Positions 7,421 to 14,475 of a stretch of DNA of 15,113 nt are shown piece by piece. A model generated the notes under the pieces. It saw nothing but the letters and a program-made list of their open reading frames with translations, did not search any database and was not told where the DNA came from. The position numbers and the translations under genes were made by a program. Source of the DNA: Bacilli bacterium (GTDB lineage Bacteria; Bacillota_I; Bacilli_A; RF39; UBA660); assembly GCA_900772435.1 (NCBI GenBank), contig CAAHEM010000029.1, positions 1 to 15,113 on the forward strand, in the 5' to 3' direction. How positions within the stretch are numbered: position 1 is the first letter of the stretch; each line of letters starts with the position of its first letter.

Positions 7421-8188
7421 ATGGATTTATTTGTAGTTGCATTGTCAATACTTCCGGTGCTTTTATTAAATAGATATATATATAACAAAGATACAGAAAA
7501 AGAGCCAAAAGAATTATTAAAAAAATTAACTAAAGGTGGAGTATTCGCTGCAATCTTAGCGATTTTAATCTCTTTATTTTTACCACTAATATCTCCAGTA
7601 TTTGATCCAAACAGAACAGAAGTAATGAATCCTTTTGAACTATTAACTTATGCATTTATAGGAGTTTCTTTAGTAGAAGAATCATGTAAATATTATTTTA
7701 CATATAAGTACACTTATAATAATAGAGAATTTAATTACTTATTTGACATGGTTGTGTATGCAACATATGTTTCTTTAGGATTCGCATTATTAGAAAATAT
7801 AATTTATGTATTTACAGGCGGAGTATATGTAGGTATATTAAGAGCAATTACAGCTATACCAATGCATGCATGCACAGGTGTAATCATGGGACATTTCTTA
7901 GGTGAAGCAAAATATAATGAACTAAATAAAAAAAGTGCTAAAAAGAATAAAATTCTAGCACTATTAGTTCCAATACTTATGCATGGAGCATATGACTATT
8001 CGGCTTTTAGTGGAAACATATTAATGTTTATAATATTAATTGTAACATTCGTATCACTATCAGTAGGTATAGTTAATAAAAAAAGCAAAAATGATATTAA
8101 GATACAAAGAAAAAATGCTTACTGTACCGAGTGCGGCACAAAAGCAATAGGCGATTATTGTACAAAATGTGGAAGTAAAATAGATTAA
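7421..8188 (+). CDS. PrsW-family intramembrane protease with C-terminal zinc ribbon
   Basis: A 255-residue polytopic membrane protein of the PrsW family (PF13367), relatives of which start intramembrane cleavage of anti-sigma factors in Bacillus. Family motifs: EESCK with Glu86-Glu87 in one helix, FDMVVYATYVSLGFALLEN, IPMHACTG and the last LMHGAYDY. The C-terminal 22 residues hold a zinc-ribbon pattern: Cys235, Cys238, Cys247, Cys250 as two CxxCG units. The start ATG 7421 is 6 bases after AAGGAGTG; the in-frame GTG at 7412 is part of that Shine-Dalgarno. It is the last gene of the operon. The stop abuts the stop of the convergent sirtuin gene with no base between and no clear terminator. No anti-sigma factor gene is in the window, so the target is unknown. 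Confidence 0.8.
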   Translation: MDLFVVALSILPVLLLNRYIYNKDTEKEPKELLKKLTKGGVFAAILAILISLFLPLISPVFDPNRTEVMNPFELLTYAFIGVSLVEESCKYYFTYKYTYNNREFNYLFDMVVYATYVSLGFALLENIIYVFTGGVYVGILRAITAIPMHACTGVIMGHFLGEAKYNELNKKSAKKNKILALLVPILMHGAYDYSAFSGNILMFIILIVTFVSLSVGIVNKKSKNDIKIQRKNAYCTECGTKAIGDYCTKCGSKID

Positions 8189-8905
8189 TTATTTCAAATC
8201 TTTAAATATATTTTTAAATTCATCATTAATTACTAGGGATGCAATACTATCATAAGAGGTTGCATCTCTATTTATTATGACTAAATTTTTACCTCTAAAT
8301 AATCTTACTAAACTACTAGCAGGTTCAACTGTTAAAGAGGTACCAGCAACTATTAAAGTATCACAATTAGAAATAACTTCTATTGAACGATTAAGAACAT
8401 ACTCATCAAGCATTTCACCATATAATACAACGTCAGGCTTAATTATACTTCCACATTCACATCTTGGAATATCTTTAGAATTAAATACATATTCAGCATC
8501 ATAGAATTTATGACATTTAATACAATGATTTTTATATATAGTTCCATGCAGCTCAAGTACATTAGTACTTCCAGCCTTAGTATGTAAACCATCTATATTT
8601 TGAGTAACAATAGCTTTTAGTTTACCCATCTTTTCAAGTTTAACCATATATTTATGTATTATATTAGGTTCAACATTCAAACAGTTTAATTTATCTTTAT
8701 AAAATTTATAAAACTCACTAGTATTATGATAGAAAAATCCACTGCTTAGTATCAATTCGGGTGGGAATTTGTATTTCATATTATATAGTCCATCTTTACT
8801 TCTAAAGTCTTTGATACCACTTAAAGTAGATACACCAGCTCCACTAAAAAATACTATATTATTAGATTCATCTATTATTTTTTGTAATTCTTCAATTTTA
8901 TTCAT
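8189..8905 (-). CDS. NAD-dependent protein deacylase (sirtuin, Sir2 family)
   Basis: A 238-residue cytosolic sirtuin that removes acyl groups from lysine using NAD+. Motifs in order: GAGVSTLSGIKDFR from residue 22 (NAD binding), TQNID at 101-105, catalytic His120 in LHG, a zinc site of Cys128, Cys131, Cys149 and Cys151, KPDVVLYGE, and GTSLTVEPA. The second zinc pair is C-x-C rather than the usual C-x2-C. The start ATG (8903-8905) overlaps the end of queH by 8 bases and has only a weak AAGAAG upstream, so expression probably depends on coupling with queH. The 3' end abuts the prsW gene. Nothing in the locus shows its target. Confidence 0.92.
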   Translation of the reverse strand: MNKIEELQKIIDESNNIVFFSGAGVSTLSGIKDFRSKDGLYNMKYKFPPELILSSGFFYHNTSEFYKFYKDKLNCLNVEPNIIHKYMVKLEKMGKLKAIVTQNIDGLHTKAGSTNVLELHGTIYKNHCIKCHKFYDAEYVFNSKDIPRCECGSIIKPDVVLYGEMLDEYVLNRSIEVISNCDTLIVAGTSLTVEPASSLVRLFRGKNLVIINRDATSYDSIASLVINDEFKNIFKDLK

Positions 8906-9530
8906 TCTTCTTTGCCTTTCTTAGTATTTCGTCTCTTTTAGAATAAACACATCCACAATAGTCTTGACGATAAAGTCCATATTTATGAGAAAGTTCTATA
9001 GAATGCTTATAGCCATTTTCTTTTTTAAAATCAGAATGTAACCATTTAACACCATATTTCTTTTCCATATCTTCACCAATCTTATTAATAAGTTCAGCAT
9101 TCTTATATGGACTAACTGACAAAGTAGTACAGAAGTAATCATAGTTATTTTCTTTAGCAACTTTAGCAGTTTTCTCAATTCTAAGGTTAAAACATATAGT
9201 ACATCTCTCTCCCTTTTCAGGGCACATTTCATATCCTTTAACTAGTTTGTTATATTTTTCATTATCATAATCACAGTCTATAAAATCTAATTTATTAGGA
9301 GTTTCTAACATACTAAGTAATTTAATTTGTTCATTTTTACGTTTTAAGTATTCATCTTTAGGAGCAATATTAGGATTATAATAAAGAATTGTTATATCAA
9401 AATATGGAGCTAAATATGTTATTACATGAGAACTACAAGGAGCACAACAACTATGAAGCAATAATCTCTTATGATTCTCTTCCACATTTTTTAATTCTTC
9501 TTTACATTTAATTTCTAAAATTTTGTTCAT
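8898..9530 (-). CDS. queH: Epoxyqueuosine reductase QueH
   Basis: A 210-residue protein of the QueH (DUF208, PF02677) family, which makes queuosine from epoxyqueuosine in tRNA, the last step of the pathway, in place of QueG. Motifs: LLLHSCCAPCSSH with Cys28, Cys29 and Cys32, NIAPKDEYLKRKNEQ, YEMCPEKGERCTICFNLR, TTLSVSPYKN and the C-terminal YCGC, giving the cysteines for the iron-sulfur centre and redox pair. The start ATG 9530 follows AGGTGA. It is the promoter-proximal gene of a two-gene operon with the sirtuin. No other queuosine genes are in the window, so the organism may scavenge precursors or encode the others elsewhere. Confidence 0.93.
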   Translation of the reverse strand: MNKILEIKCKEELKNVEENHKRLLLHSCCAPCSSHVITYLAPYFDITILYYNPNIAPKDEYLKRKNEQIKLLSMLETPNKLDFIDCDYDNEKYNKLVKGYEMCPEKGERCTICFNLRIEKTAKVAKENNYDYFCTTLSVSPYKNAELINKIGEDMEKKYGVKWLHSDFKKENGYKHSIELSHKYGLYRQDYCGCVYSKRDEILRKAKKNE

Positions 9531-9546
9531 AAAATCACCTGACTAT

Positions 9547-9555
9547 ATTTTATCA
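9547..9555 (-). promoter_or_regulatory. Extended -10 promoter of queH
   Basis: On the minus strand TGA-TAAAAT runs from 9555 to 9547. Six bases (ATAGTC) follow, then AGGTGA and ATG 9530. The place of a -35 box (about 9570-9575) is already occupied by the -10 box of the divergent promoter. Confidence 0.7.
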
Positions 9556-9564
9556 CAAAAAGTA

Positions 9565-9573
9565 TGTTATTAT
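9565..9573 (+). promoter_or_regulatory. Extended -10 promoter of the DUF3267 gene
   Basis: TGT-TATTAT at 9565-9573, six bases, then AGGATG (9580-9585) and ATG 9593. It is back to back with the queH promoter, only 15 bases apart between the -10 hexamers. Confidence 0.65.
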
Positions 9574-9592
9574 ATAAATAGGATGTGATTAT

Positions 9593-10276
9593 ATGAAATA
9601 TTACAAATATAAAATGGATATAGGAGTGGGTAATGCTTTATCATTCTTAATGGCAGTCCCATTATTTATAATTTATTATTTGTTATTTCCAAACTTTTAT
9701 GAAAGTATTACATATGCAAAGATGCCAATTTTATTATTATGGTTTATACTTCATGAAATGATACACTTCTTTGGATATTTAATTAATAAAGAAGTTGATA
9801 TAAAGAATCTATACTTAGGAGTTTGCCTTGAAAAAGGAATATTTTATTGTCAATGTAGTCAGAAAGTTCATAAAAAGACAATATTAATTTCTTTAATGTC
9901 TCCATTTACAATAATAGGTGTTATAACTCTTATAATAGCTAAAGTATTTAATTTACCATTCTTAGGTTTCTTATCAATACTTAATATGATGGGAGCAATA
10001 TTTGATATATTAATGACTATTCAAATTGCTAAAATGCCTAAAGATGTTATGTTTGCTGAGTTTGATGATCCTGATGCGTATTACTTAATTTCTAAAAAAG
10101 ATTTAACAAAGTATAAAACTATAGGACTTAAAGTAGTAGAAACAGGAGACTATGATAGTAAGAAAATAAAATCTAAAGATAGAAAAAGAATAGAAATAAC
10201 AAAAAAATCTTATATATATTTAATAATTTTTGTATTAGCTTGCTTAATTTTAGATTATCTTTTGAAGATAGTATAA
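9593..10276 (+). CDS. DUF3267-like membrane zincin protein
   Basis: A 227-residue membrane protein with four helices in the first 150 residues (about 12-33, 45-66, 99-121, 125-146), a charged soluble stretch, and a fifth helix at about 208-225. The second helix carries HEMIH at 54-58, a HExxH motif inside the membrane. SPF follows near residue 103, and Asp138 in GAIFDIL of helix four could be a third metal ligand. The layout resembles DUF3267 (PF11667), putative membrane zincins similar to site-2 proteases; the family call is from motif layout and is moderately sure. It sits alone between its own promoter and that of the ZIP gene. Substrate unknown. Confidence 0.68.
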   Translation: MKYYKYKMDIGVGNALSFLMAVPLFIIYYLLFPNFYESITYAKMPILLLWFILHEMIHFFGYLINKEVDIKNLYLGVCLEKGIFYCQCSQKVHKKTILISLMSPFTIIGVITLIIAKVFNLPFLGFLSILNMMGAIFDILMTIQIAKMPKDVMFAEFDDPDAYYLISKKDLTKYKTIGLKVVETGDYDSKKIKSKDRKRIEITKKSYIYLIIFVLACLILDYLLKIV

Positions 10277-10280
10277 AACG

Positions 10281-10289
10281 TGTTATAAT
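10281..10289 (+). promoter_or_regulatory. Extended -10 promoter of the ZIP-RluA-YiiX operon
   Basis: TGT-TATAAT at 10281-10289, six bases, then GGTGA (10296-10300) and ATG 10307. It starts only 5 bases after the preceding stop codon. A weak TTGAAG at 10262-10267 lies 16 bases upstream of the hexamer. Confidence 0.75.
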
Positions 10290-10306
10290 ATCGTTGGTGA
10301 AAAATT

Positions 10307-11023
10307 ATGGAATTTAAAGCAATAATTATAACATTATTATCGGGGATATCTTTTTTAATAGGATACTTAATCACTAAATTTATAAAAGATGAGAAAAAAT
10401 TAGTAACTTTTTCAGTTGGTTTTTCATTTACTATAATTTTAGGATTGGTATTTTTTGACTTGCTACCAGAATGTTTAGAATTATTAGAAAATAAAACATT
10501 AATTATACTTTGTATAGTAGTAGGTATAGCAGTATTAAAGCTTTTAGATATATTTATTCCAAATCATGAACATGGAGCTAACAAAAAAAGTCATATGGAA
10601 CATATTGGATTAATTTCAGCACTAGCTTTATTCTTACATAATATTATTGAAGGAACAGCAATATACACAACATCAATAAATAATTTAAGTTTAGGATTTT
10701 TTACAGCACTAGGAGTATCATTTCATAATATTCCTTTAGGTATACAAATATCATCACTAGTTAGAAATAAAAAAGAAAAAGTATTTTTGCTTGGTAGTTT
10801 AGTATTTTCAAGTGTAATAGGAATAATTCTAATAAAAATATTTAATATTACACTTAATAACGCTGTAACAGGTGTACTTATTTCTCTAACATTAGGTATG
10901 TTAATATATATATCTATGTTTGAACTTTTATGTGAAGTTAAAGAACATATTAAAAGAAGAGAATTACAAATAGGTATAGTTCTTGGAATTATAATTATAT
11001 TAATTGGACATTTTATTCATTAG
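10307..11023 (+). CDS. ZIP-family divalent metal transporter with altered metal site
   Basis: A 238-residue membrane protein with about eight helices, the ZIP fold (PF02535), which normally brings zinc, iron or manganese into the cytosol. Helix 2 has FFDLLPE. A short His-containing loop (HEHGANKKSHMEH) lies between the halves. Helix 4 has HNIIEG with His111, Asn112 and Glu115. Helix 5 has HNIPLG where most relatives have HNIPEG, so the bridging metal-ligand Glu is Leu144 here. Helix 6 keeps a Glu in MFELL. It is the first gene of a three-gene operon under its own extended -10 promoter. The ATG at 10307 follows GGTGA at 7-base spacing. Transport direction and metal cannot be read from sequence. 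Confidence 0.85.
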   Translation: MEFKAIIITLLSGISFLIGYLITKFIKDEKKLVTFSVGFSFTIILGLVFFDLLPECLELLENKTLIILCIVVGIAVLKLLDIFIPNHEHGANKKSHMEHIGLISALALFLHNIIEGTAIYTTSINNLSLGFFTALGVSFHNIPLGIQISSLVRNKKEKVFLLGSLVFSSVIGIILIKIFNITLNNAVTGVLISLTLGMLIYISMFELLCEVKEHIKRRELQIGIVLGIIIILIGHFIH

Positions 11024-11033
11024 TAGGAGTAGT

Positions 11034-11672
11034 ATGAAGAAGTTAAAAATATTATTTGAAGATAAAAGTTTATTAATAGTTTATAAAGATGGTAATATAC
11101 CAACTATTAATAGTGAAAAATATAGTAAGAGTTTATATAACGAAGTTTATGATTATTTACATAAAAAAAATCAAAAAGTTTTTGTAGTACATAGATTAGA
11201 CAAAGATACTAGTGGTTTAGTAATGTTTGCTAAAAATGAAAAAGTAAAAGAATTGCTACAAGATAATTGGGATAATGTAAAACGAAAATATATAGCTTTA
11301 GTACATGGAATTATATCTGAAGAGGGTGTAATAAAATCTTATTTAAAAGAAACAAAGACACTCCTTACTTATAGTACTAGTGATTCAAGTGGAAAATATG
11401 CAGAAACTATATATAAAAGATTAAAATATAATAAACAATATTCCCTAGTAGAAATAGAAATAAAGACAGGAAGAAAGAATCAAATAAGAGTACATATGGC
11501 TGATAATAAAACACCAATACTTGGTGATAGAAAATATGGAAAGAAAGATGGTTATAGAAAGATGATGTTACTTGCGAATGAACTTGAATTTAACCATCCA
11601 ATTACTAAAGAACATATAGATATTAAACTTGATATACCAAATGAATATAAGAAAGTAGTAGAAAACGAATAA
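11034..11672 (+). CDS. RluA-family RNA pseudouridine synthase
   Basis: A 212-residue enzyme that turns uridine into pseudouridine in rRNA or tRNA. Motifs: LLIVYKDGNIPTI at the N-terminus, HRLDKDTSGLVMFAK with catalytic Asp56, KRKYIALVHG, and GRKNQIRVHM followed by PILGDRKYG. There is no S4 RNA-binding domain, unlike RluC and RluD, so it is the short, catalytic-domain-only type; the modified base cannot be assigned. The start ATG 11034 follows AGGAG (11025-11029), 10 bases after the ZIP stop. The upstream in-frame TTG at 11004 lies inside the ZIP gene and lacks a Shine-Dalgarno. Same operon as ZIP. Confidence 0.9.
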   Translation: MKKLKILFEDKSLLIVYKDGNIPTINSEKYSKSLYNEVYDYLHKKNQKVFVVHRLDKDTSGLVMFAKNEKVKELLQDNWDNVKRKYIALVHGIISEEGVIKSYLKETKTLLTYSTSDSSGKYAETIYKRLKYNKQYSLVEIEIKTGRKNQIRVHMADNKTPILGDRKYGKKDGYRKMMLLANELEFNHPITKEHIDIKLDIPNEYKKVVENE

Positions 11673-11685
11673 TAGAAAGGTATAC

Positions 11686-12195
11686 ATAGTTTTAACTCAA
11701 ACATACACAAACATAGCTAGAATAATAAAAAGTATTACAAAAGATAAATATAGTCATGCATCTCTATCATTAGATCCTAAATGCGATAAAATGTATTCTT
11801 TCGGAAGAAAATATATATACTTTCCATTCTATGGAATCTTCTTAAAAGAAGATCTAAGAAAAGGACTTTTTAGTAGAAATAAAAATGCACTGGTAGCCAT
11901 CTATGAAATAAATGTTACAGACTACCAATATAATAAAATAAAAGAAAAAATAAAAGAAATATATTTAGATAATAAAGGATACAATATAACGGAATTATTA
12001 CTAGCTCACTTTAGAATAAAACTTCATAGAAAAAAATACTATTGTTCAGAATTCGTATATGAAGTTCTATCAAATAATAAAGTAAAAGTGTTAGATAATA
12101 CAAAAACATTATTTAAACCAGAAGAACTAATAGAAAATAAAGGTTTTAATAAGATATTTGAAGGTAAAATAAAAGATTATATAGCAATTTGTTAA
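11686..12195 (+). CDS. YiiX-like permuted NlpC/P60 protein with probable ATA start
   Basis: A 169-residue protein if it starts at ATA 11686. The first in-frame ATG (11791) would cut off the conserved start of the protein: before it come VLTQTYTN and KYSHASLSLD, with His24, then MYSFGRK. Near the end is KYYCSEFVYEVL with Cys120. His before Cys is the order of circularly permuted NlpC/P60 enzymes (YiiX/LRAT-type thiol hydrolases), and VLTQT, SHASLS and MYSFGR fit relatives I know from clostridia. Between the in-frame stop at 11659 and 11791 there is no ATG, GTG or TTG. ATA 11686 stands 5 bases after AGAAAGG (11674-11680), so it is the best start, 13 bases after the RluA stop. A lost start or a sequence error are alternatives. 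Substrate unknown. Confidence 0.72.
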   Translation: MVLTQTYTNIARIIKSITKDKYSHASLSLDPKCDKMYSFGRKYIYFPFYGIFLKEDLRKGLFSRNKNALVAIYEINVTDYQYNKIKEKIKEIYLDNKGYNITELLLAHFRIKLHRKKYYCSEFVYEVLSNNKVKVLDNTKTLFKPEELIENKGFNKIFEGKIKDYIAIC

Positions 12196-12210
12196 AATTG
12201 CTATATTTTT
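12181..12210 (+). terminator. Rho-independent terminator of the ZIP operon
   Basis: ATAGCAATTT (12181-12190) and AAATTGCTAT (12195-12204) form a perfect 10-bp stem with a 4-base loop, followed by ATTTTT. The left arm and loop are the last codons and stop of the YiiX-like gene, so the hairpin is built from coding sequence. Confidence 0.9.
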
Positions 12211-12236
12211 ATATATAAAAAATAAAGTTTATGTAT

Positions 12237-12263
12237 AAAAAAGAACCTTATTAAATTAAGGCT
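12237..12263 (-). terminator. Rho-independent terminator of the penicillin-binding protein gene
   Basis: On the minus strand AGCCTTA (12263-12257) pairs with TAAGGTT (12250-12244) in a 7-bp stem with one G-U pair and a 6-base loop, followed by C and six Ts (12243-12237). The PBP stop codon lies in the hairpin. Confidence 0.75.
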
Positions 12264-14364
12264 CTAATACTTGAGGTAAACTTGTAGTACCATTCTCATT
12301 ATTATTTTTAGGTTTTTGAGGAGTTGAAACTGTTTTAGTTGGTTGAGTACCTTTAATAAATAAATGAGTTTGAACTTTAGAAGATGGAGTAGAAGCATTA
12401 GGTAATCTTGGAGGATTAGTACCAACAACAACTCTTGATGCGACTATTCCACTAGGTCTATCAAATTTAACATTTTTTTCCATAACTTTATTAACAATCT
12501 CTGCCTGGATTTTAGTTCTCTCACTCCATGCATGAAATGAAGTGTTATAGGTTTTTTTAGTTAATTTATCATAACCATACCAAATAGCTACACTATAATT
12601 TTTGCTAAATGTAACAGTCCAAGCATCTTGTATAACATTAGTACTAAGCCTTAGACTCTTAAGTTTAGCACTGTCATAACTACTTGTTCCTGTCTTAGTA
12701 GATATTTCACTACCTTTAACTTTAACACGAGAACTTGTAACTTTCTTAAGCATATAACTTATCATATAAGCTGTTGTATCTTTCATTACACGTTTTTTAG
12801 GATAATTAAATTCTACAACTTCATCATCATTTCCATTCTTATATATAATTTTATTAACACTATGAGCCTCAGTATGATATCCTCCATTACCGAAAGAAGA
12901 ATATGCAGAAGCTAATTGAACAGGAGATACACCAGTAAATCCACCAATTGAATGTGCTTCATTAATATAATGAGAATTTCCTAAATATTCAGGAGTTATT
13001 CCAAGAGAAGTAACAAACTTATCAATCTTAGAATTACTAATTTTTTGAAACGCTTGTAGGGCACAAGTATTTCTAGAACGAACTAAACATTGTTCCATTG
13101 TCATAAATCCTTTATATTTACCATCAACATTTCTCATAACCCCACCATTAGTATAACTAACAGGTTTATCAACAAAAGGAGTATATGTAGACCAATTTTT
13201 ATATTCAATACCAGGTCCATAATCAAATAACGGTTTAGCAGTACTTCCTGGATGTCTCTTTATTTGAGTAGCATAATTTAGTGAACGTTCACTATTCTTA
13301 TTACGTCCAGCACCAACAGCTATAATCGCACCTGTATCGTTATCAATAATACCTATACCGACTTGAACCTTATTATCTTTAAATTTATGTTTACTATAAA
13401 AATTATTTATAACATCTTGTTTACTCTTAACCATAGTTGTATAAATATCCATTGATACTTCATAAGGATTTTCTCCAGTTTTATCAATAATTTCTTGTAT
13501 AACAGTATCAATAAATCCCTGATATTTATTAATTGTAGTTTTTTGCTTTTTAATAATATTTTCAACATGTATTCTCTTTGCTTTATCAGCTTCATTAAGA
13601 GTTATATAACCGTGTCTTAACATTAAGTTAATAACTTCATTTTTTCTTTCATTAGTTTTATCTGGATTAACATAAGGATCGTATTCACCAGGCGCTTGGA
13701 ATAAACCAGCTATCATAGCAGCTTCAACTAAATTTATATCAGTTATATCTTTATCAAAATAAGTTCTAGAAGCCATTTGAACTCCATAACTACCAGCACC
13801 TAAGTATGGAGCATTAACATAAAACTCTATAATTTGTTCTTTAGAATAATCTTTTTCAATTTTAAATATTGACATATAAATATCAGTAAACTTACGTACT
13901 ATTCCATCAAATCCTTTAGCGTTAGTACTAGTATAAGTATTTTTAGATAACTGCATAGTCAGAGTAGAAGCTCCACCTGCGTCTTCTCCTTTTAGGAAAC
14001 CAACACCAGCTTTCATAAATCTATATATATCAAATCCATCATGCTCAAAAAATCTCGAGTCTTCAGTCGCAACAATCGCATCAATTAATACTTGAGGTAA
14101 TTCTTCATAAGTAACAATTTGTCTTTTCTCAGTACCAATACTAGCTATTAAGTCCCCTTTAGAATCATATATATTAGATGATTCTTTTTTATAAAGTAAT
14201 TCACCTTTAAACTCAGGGGCACTCATATATATATAATAAAAGAACCCAGATACAGTAACTATACCTAGAAAAAATAAAATTATAATAATTAAACATATAT
14301 TATTTAAAATATTATTTTTCTTGTTGTTTTTAATCTTCTTTTTAATATCTTTCTTCTTTTTCAT
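12256..14364 (-). CDS. Class A penicillin-binding protein (transglycosylase/transpeptidase, PBP1A type)
   Basis: A 702-residue bifunctional wall synthase. It has a very Lys-rich cytosolic start, one membrane helix (about 22-48), then the GT51 glycosyltransferase domain with catalytic Glu101 in EDSRFFEH and GGASTLTMQLSKN, then a transpeptidase domain. This carries Ser374-x-x-Lys377 in GSTAKP, Ser430-Arg-Asn432, and Lys557-Thr-Gly559. All three penicillin-binding motifs are intact. The C-terminal ~60 residues are a Pro/Thr/Ser/Asn-rich linker-like tail without a recognisable domain. It acts outside the membrane, polymerising lipid II and cross-linking. The start is ATG 14364 with AGGGTG just upstream; the TTG at 14376 overlaps the Shine-Dalgarno and is not used. 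Single gene with its own promoter and terminator. Confidence 0.95.
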   Translation of the reverse strand: MKKKKDIKKKIKNNKKNNILNNICLIIIILFFLGIVTVSGFFYYIYMSAPEFKGELLYKKESSNIYDSKGDLIASIGTEKRQIVTYEELPQVLIDAIVATEDSRFFEHDGFDIYRFMKAGVGFLKGEDAGGASTLTMQLSKNTYTSTNAKGFDGIVRKFTDIYMSIFKIEKDYSKEQIIEFYVNAPYLGAGSYGVQMASRTYFDKDITDINLVEAAMIAGLFQAPGEYDPYVNPDKTNERKNEVINLMLRHGYITLNEADKAKRIHVENIIKKQKTTINKYQGFIDTVIQEIIDKTGENPYEVSMDIYTTMVKSKQDVINNFYSKHKFKDNKVQVGIGIIDNDTGAIIAVGAGRNKNSERSLNYATQIKRHPGSTAKPLFDYGPGIEYKNWSTYTPFVDKPVSYTNGGVMRNVDGKYKGFMTMEQCLVRSRNTCALQAFQKISNSKIDKFVTSLGITPEYLGNSHYINEAHSIGGFTGVSPVQLASAYSSFGNGGYHTEAHSVNKIIYKNGNDDEVVEFNYPKKRVMKDTTAYMISYMLKKVTSSRVKVKGSEISTKTGTSSYDSAKLKSLRLSTNVIQDAWTVTFSKNYSVAIWYGYDKLTKKTYNTSFHAWSERTKIQAEIVNKVMEKNVKFDRPSGIVASRVVVGTNPPRLPNASTPSSKVQTHLFIKGTQPTKTVSTPQKPKNNNENGTTSLPQVLEP

Positions 14365-14379
14365 AAACACCCTCAATAT

Positions 14380-14388
14380 AGTATATCA
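14380..14388 (-). promoter_or_regulatory. Extended -10 promoter of the PBP gene
   Basis: On the minus strand TGA-TATACT runs from 14388 to 14380. Six bases (ATATTG) follow, then AGGGTG (14373-14368) and ATG 14364. No -35 consensus is visible. Confidence 0.7.
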
Positions 14389-14445
14389 TAAAAATATTAT
14401 TCCCATTTTATAAAATTATATAATCTATTAATATTATGAAAAATT

Positions 14446-14454
14446 TGATATAAT
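14446..14454 (+). promoter_or_regulatory. Extended -10 promoter of the lipid kinase gene
   Basis: TGA-TATAAT at 14446-14454, six bases (ATTTAC), then GAGGGA (14461-14466) and ATG 14476. The hexamer plus the next eight bases are the same as at murI. The rest of the divergent gap (14389-14445) shows only AT-rich DNA. Confidence 0.75.
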
Positions 14455-14475
14455 ATTTACGAGGGAAAAGAAAAT

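Noticed and set aside
10256..10270. Palindrome TATCTT-TTG-AAGATA at the end of the DUF3267 gene
   Set aside because: The stem is short and AT-rich, there is no T-run after it, and the ZIP promoter follows at once. Not a supported terminator or operator.
14389..14445. Possible RNA gene or regulatory element between the PBP and lipid kinase genes
   Set aside because: Only A/T-rich sequence without a convincing hairpin, and both promoters already account for the flanks.
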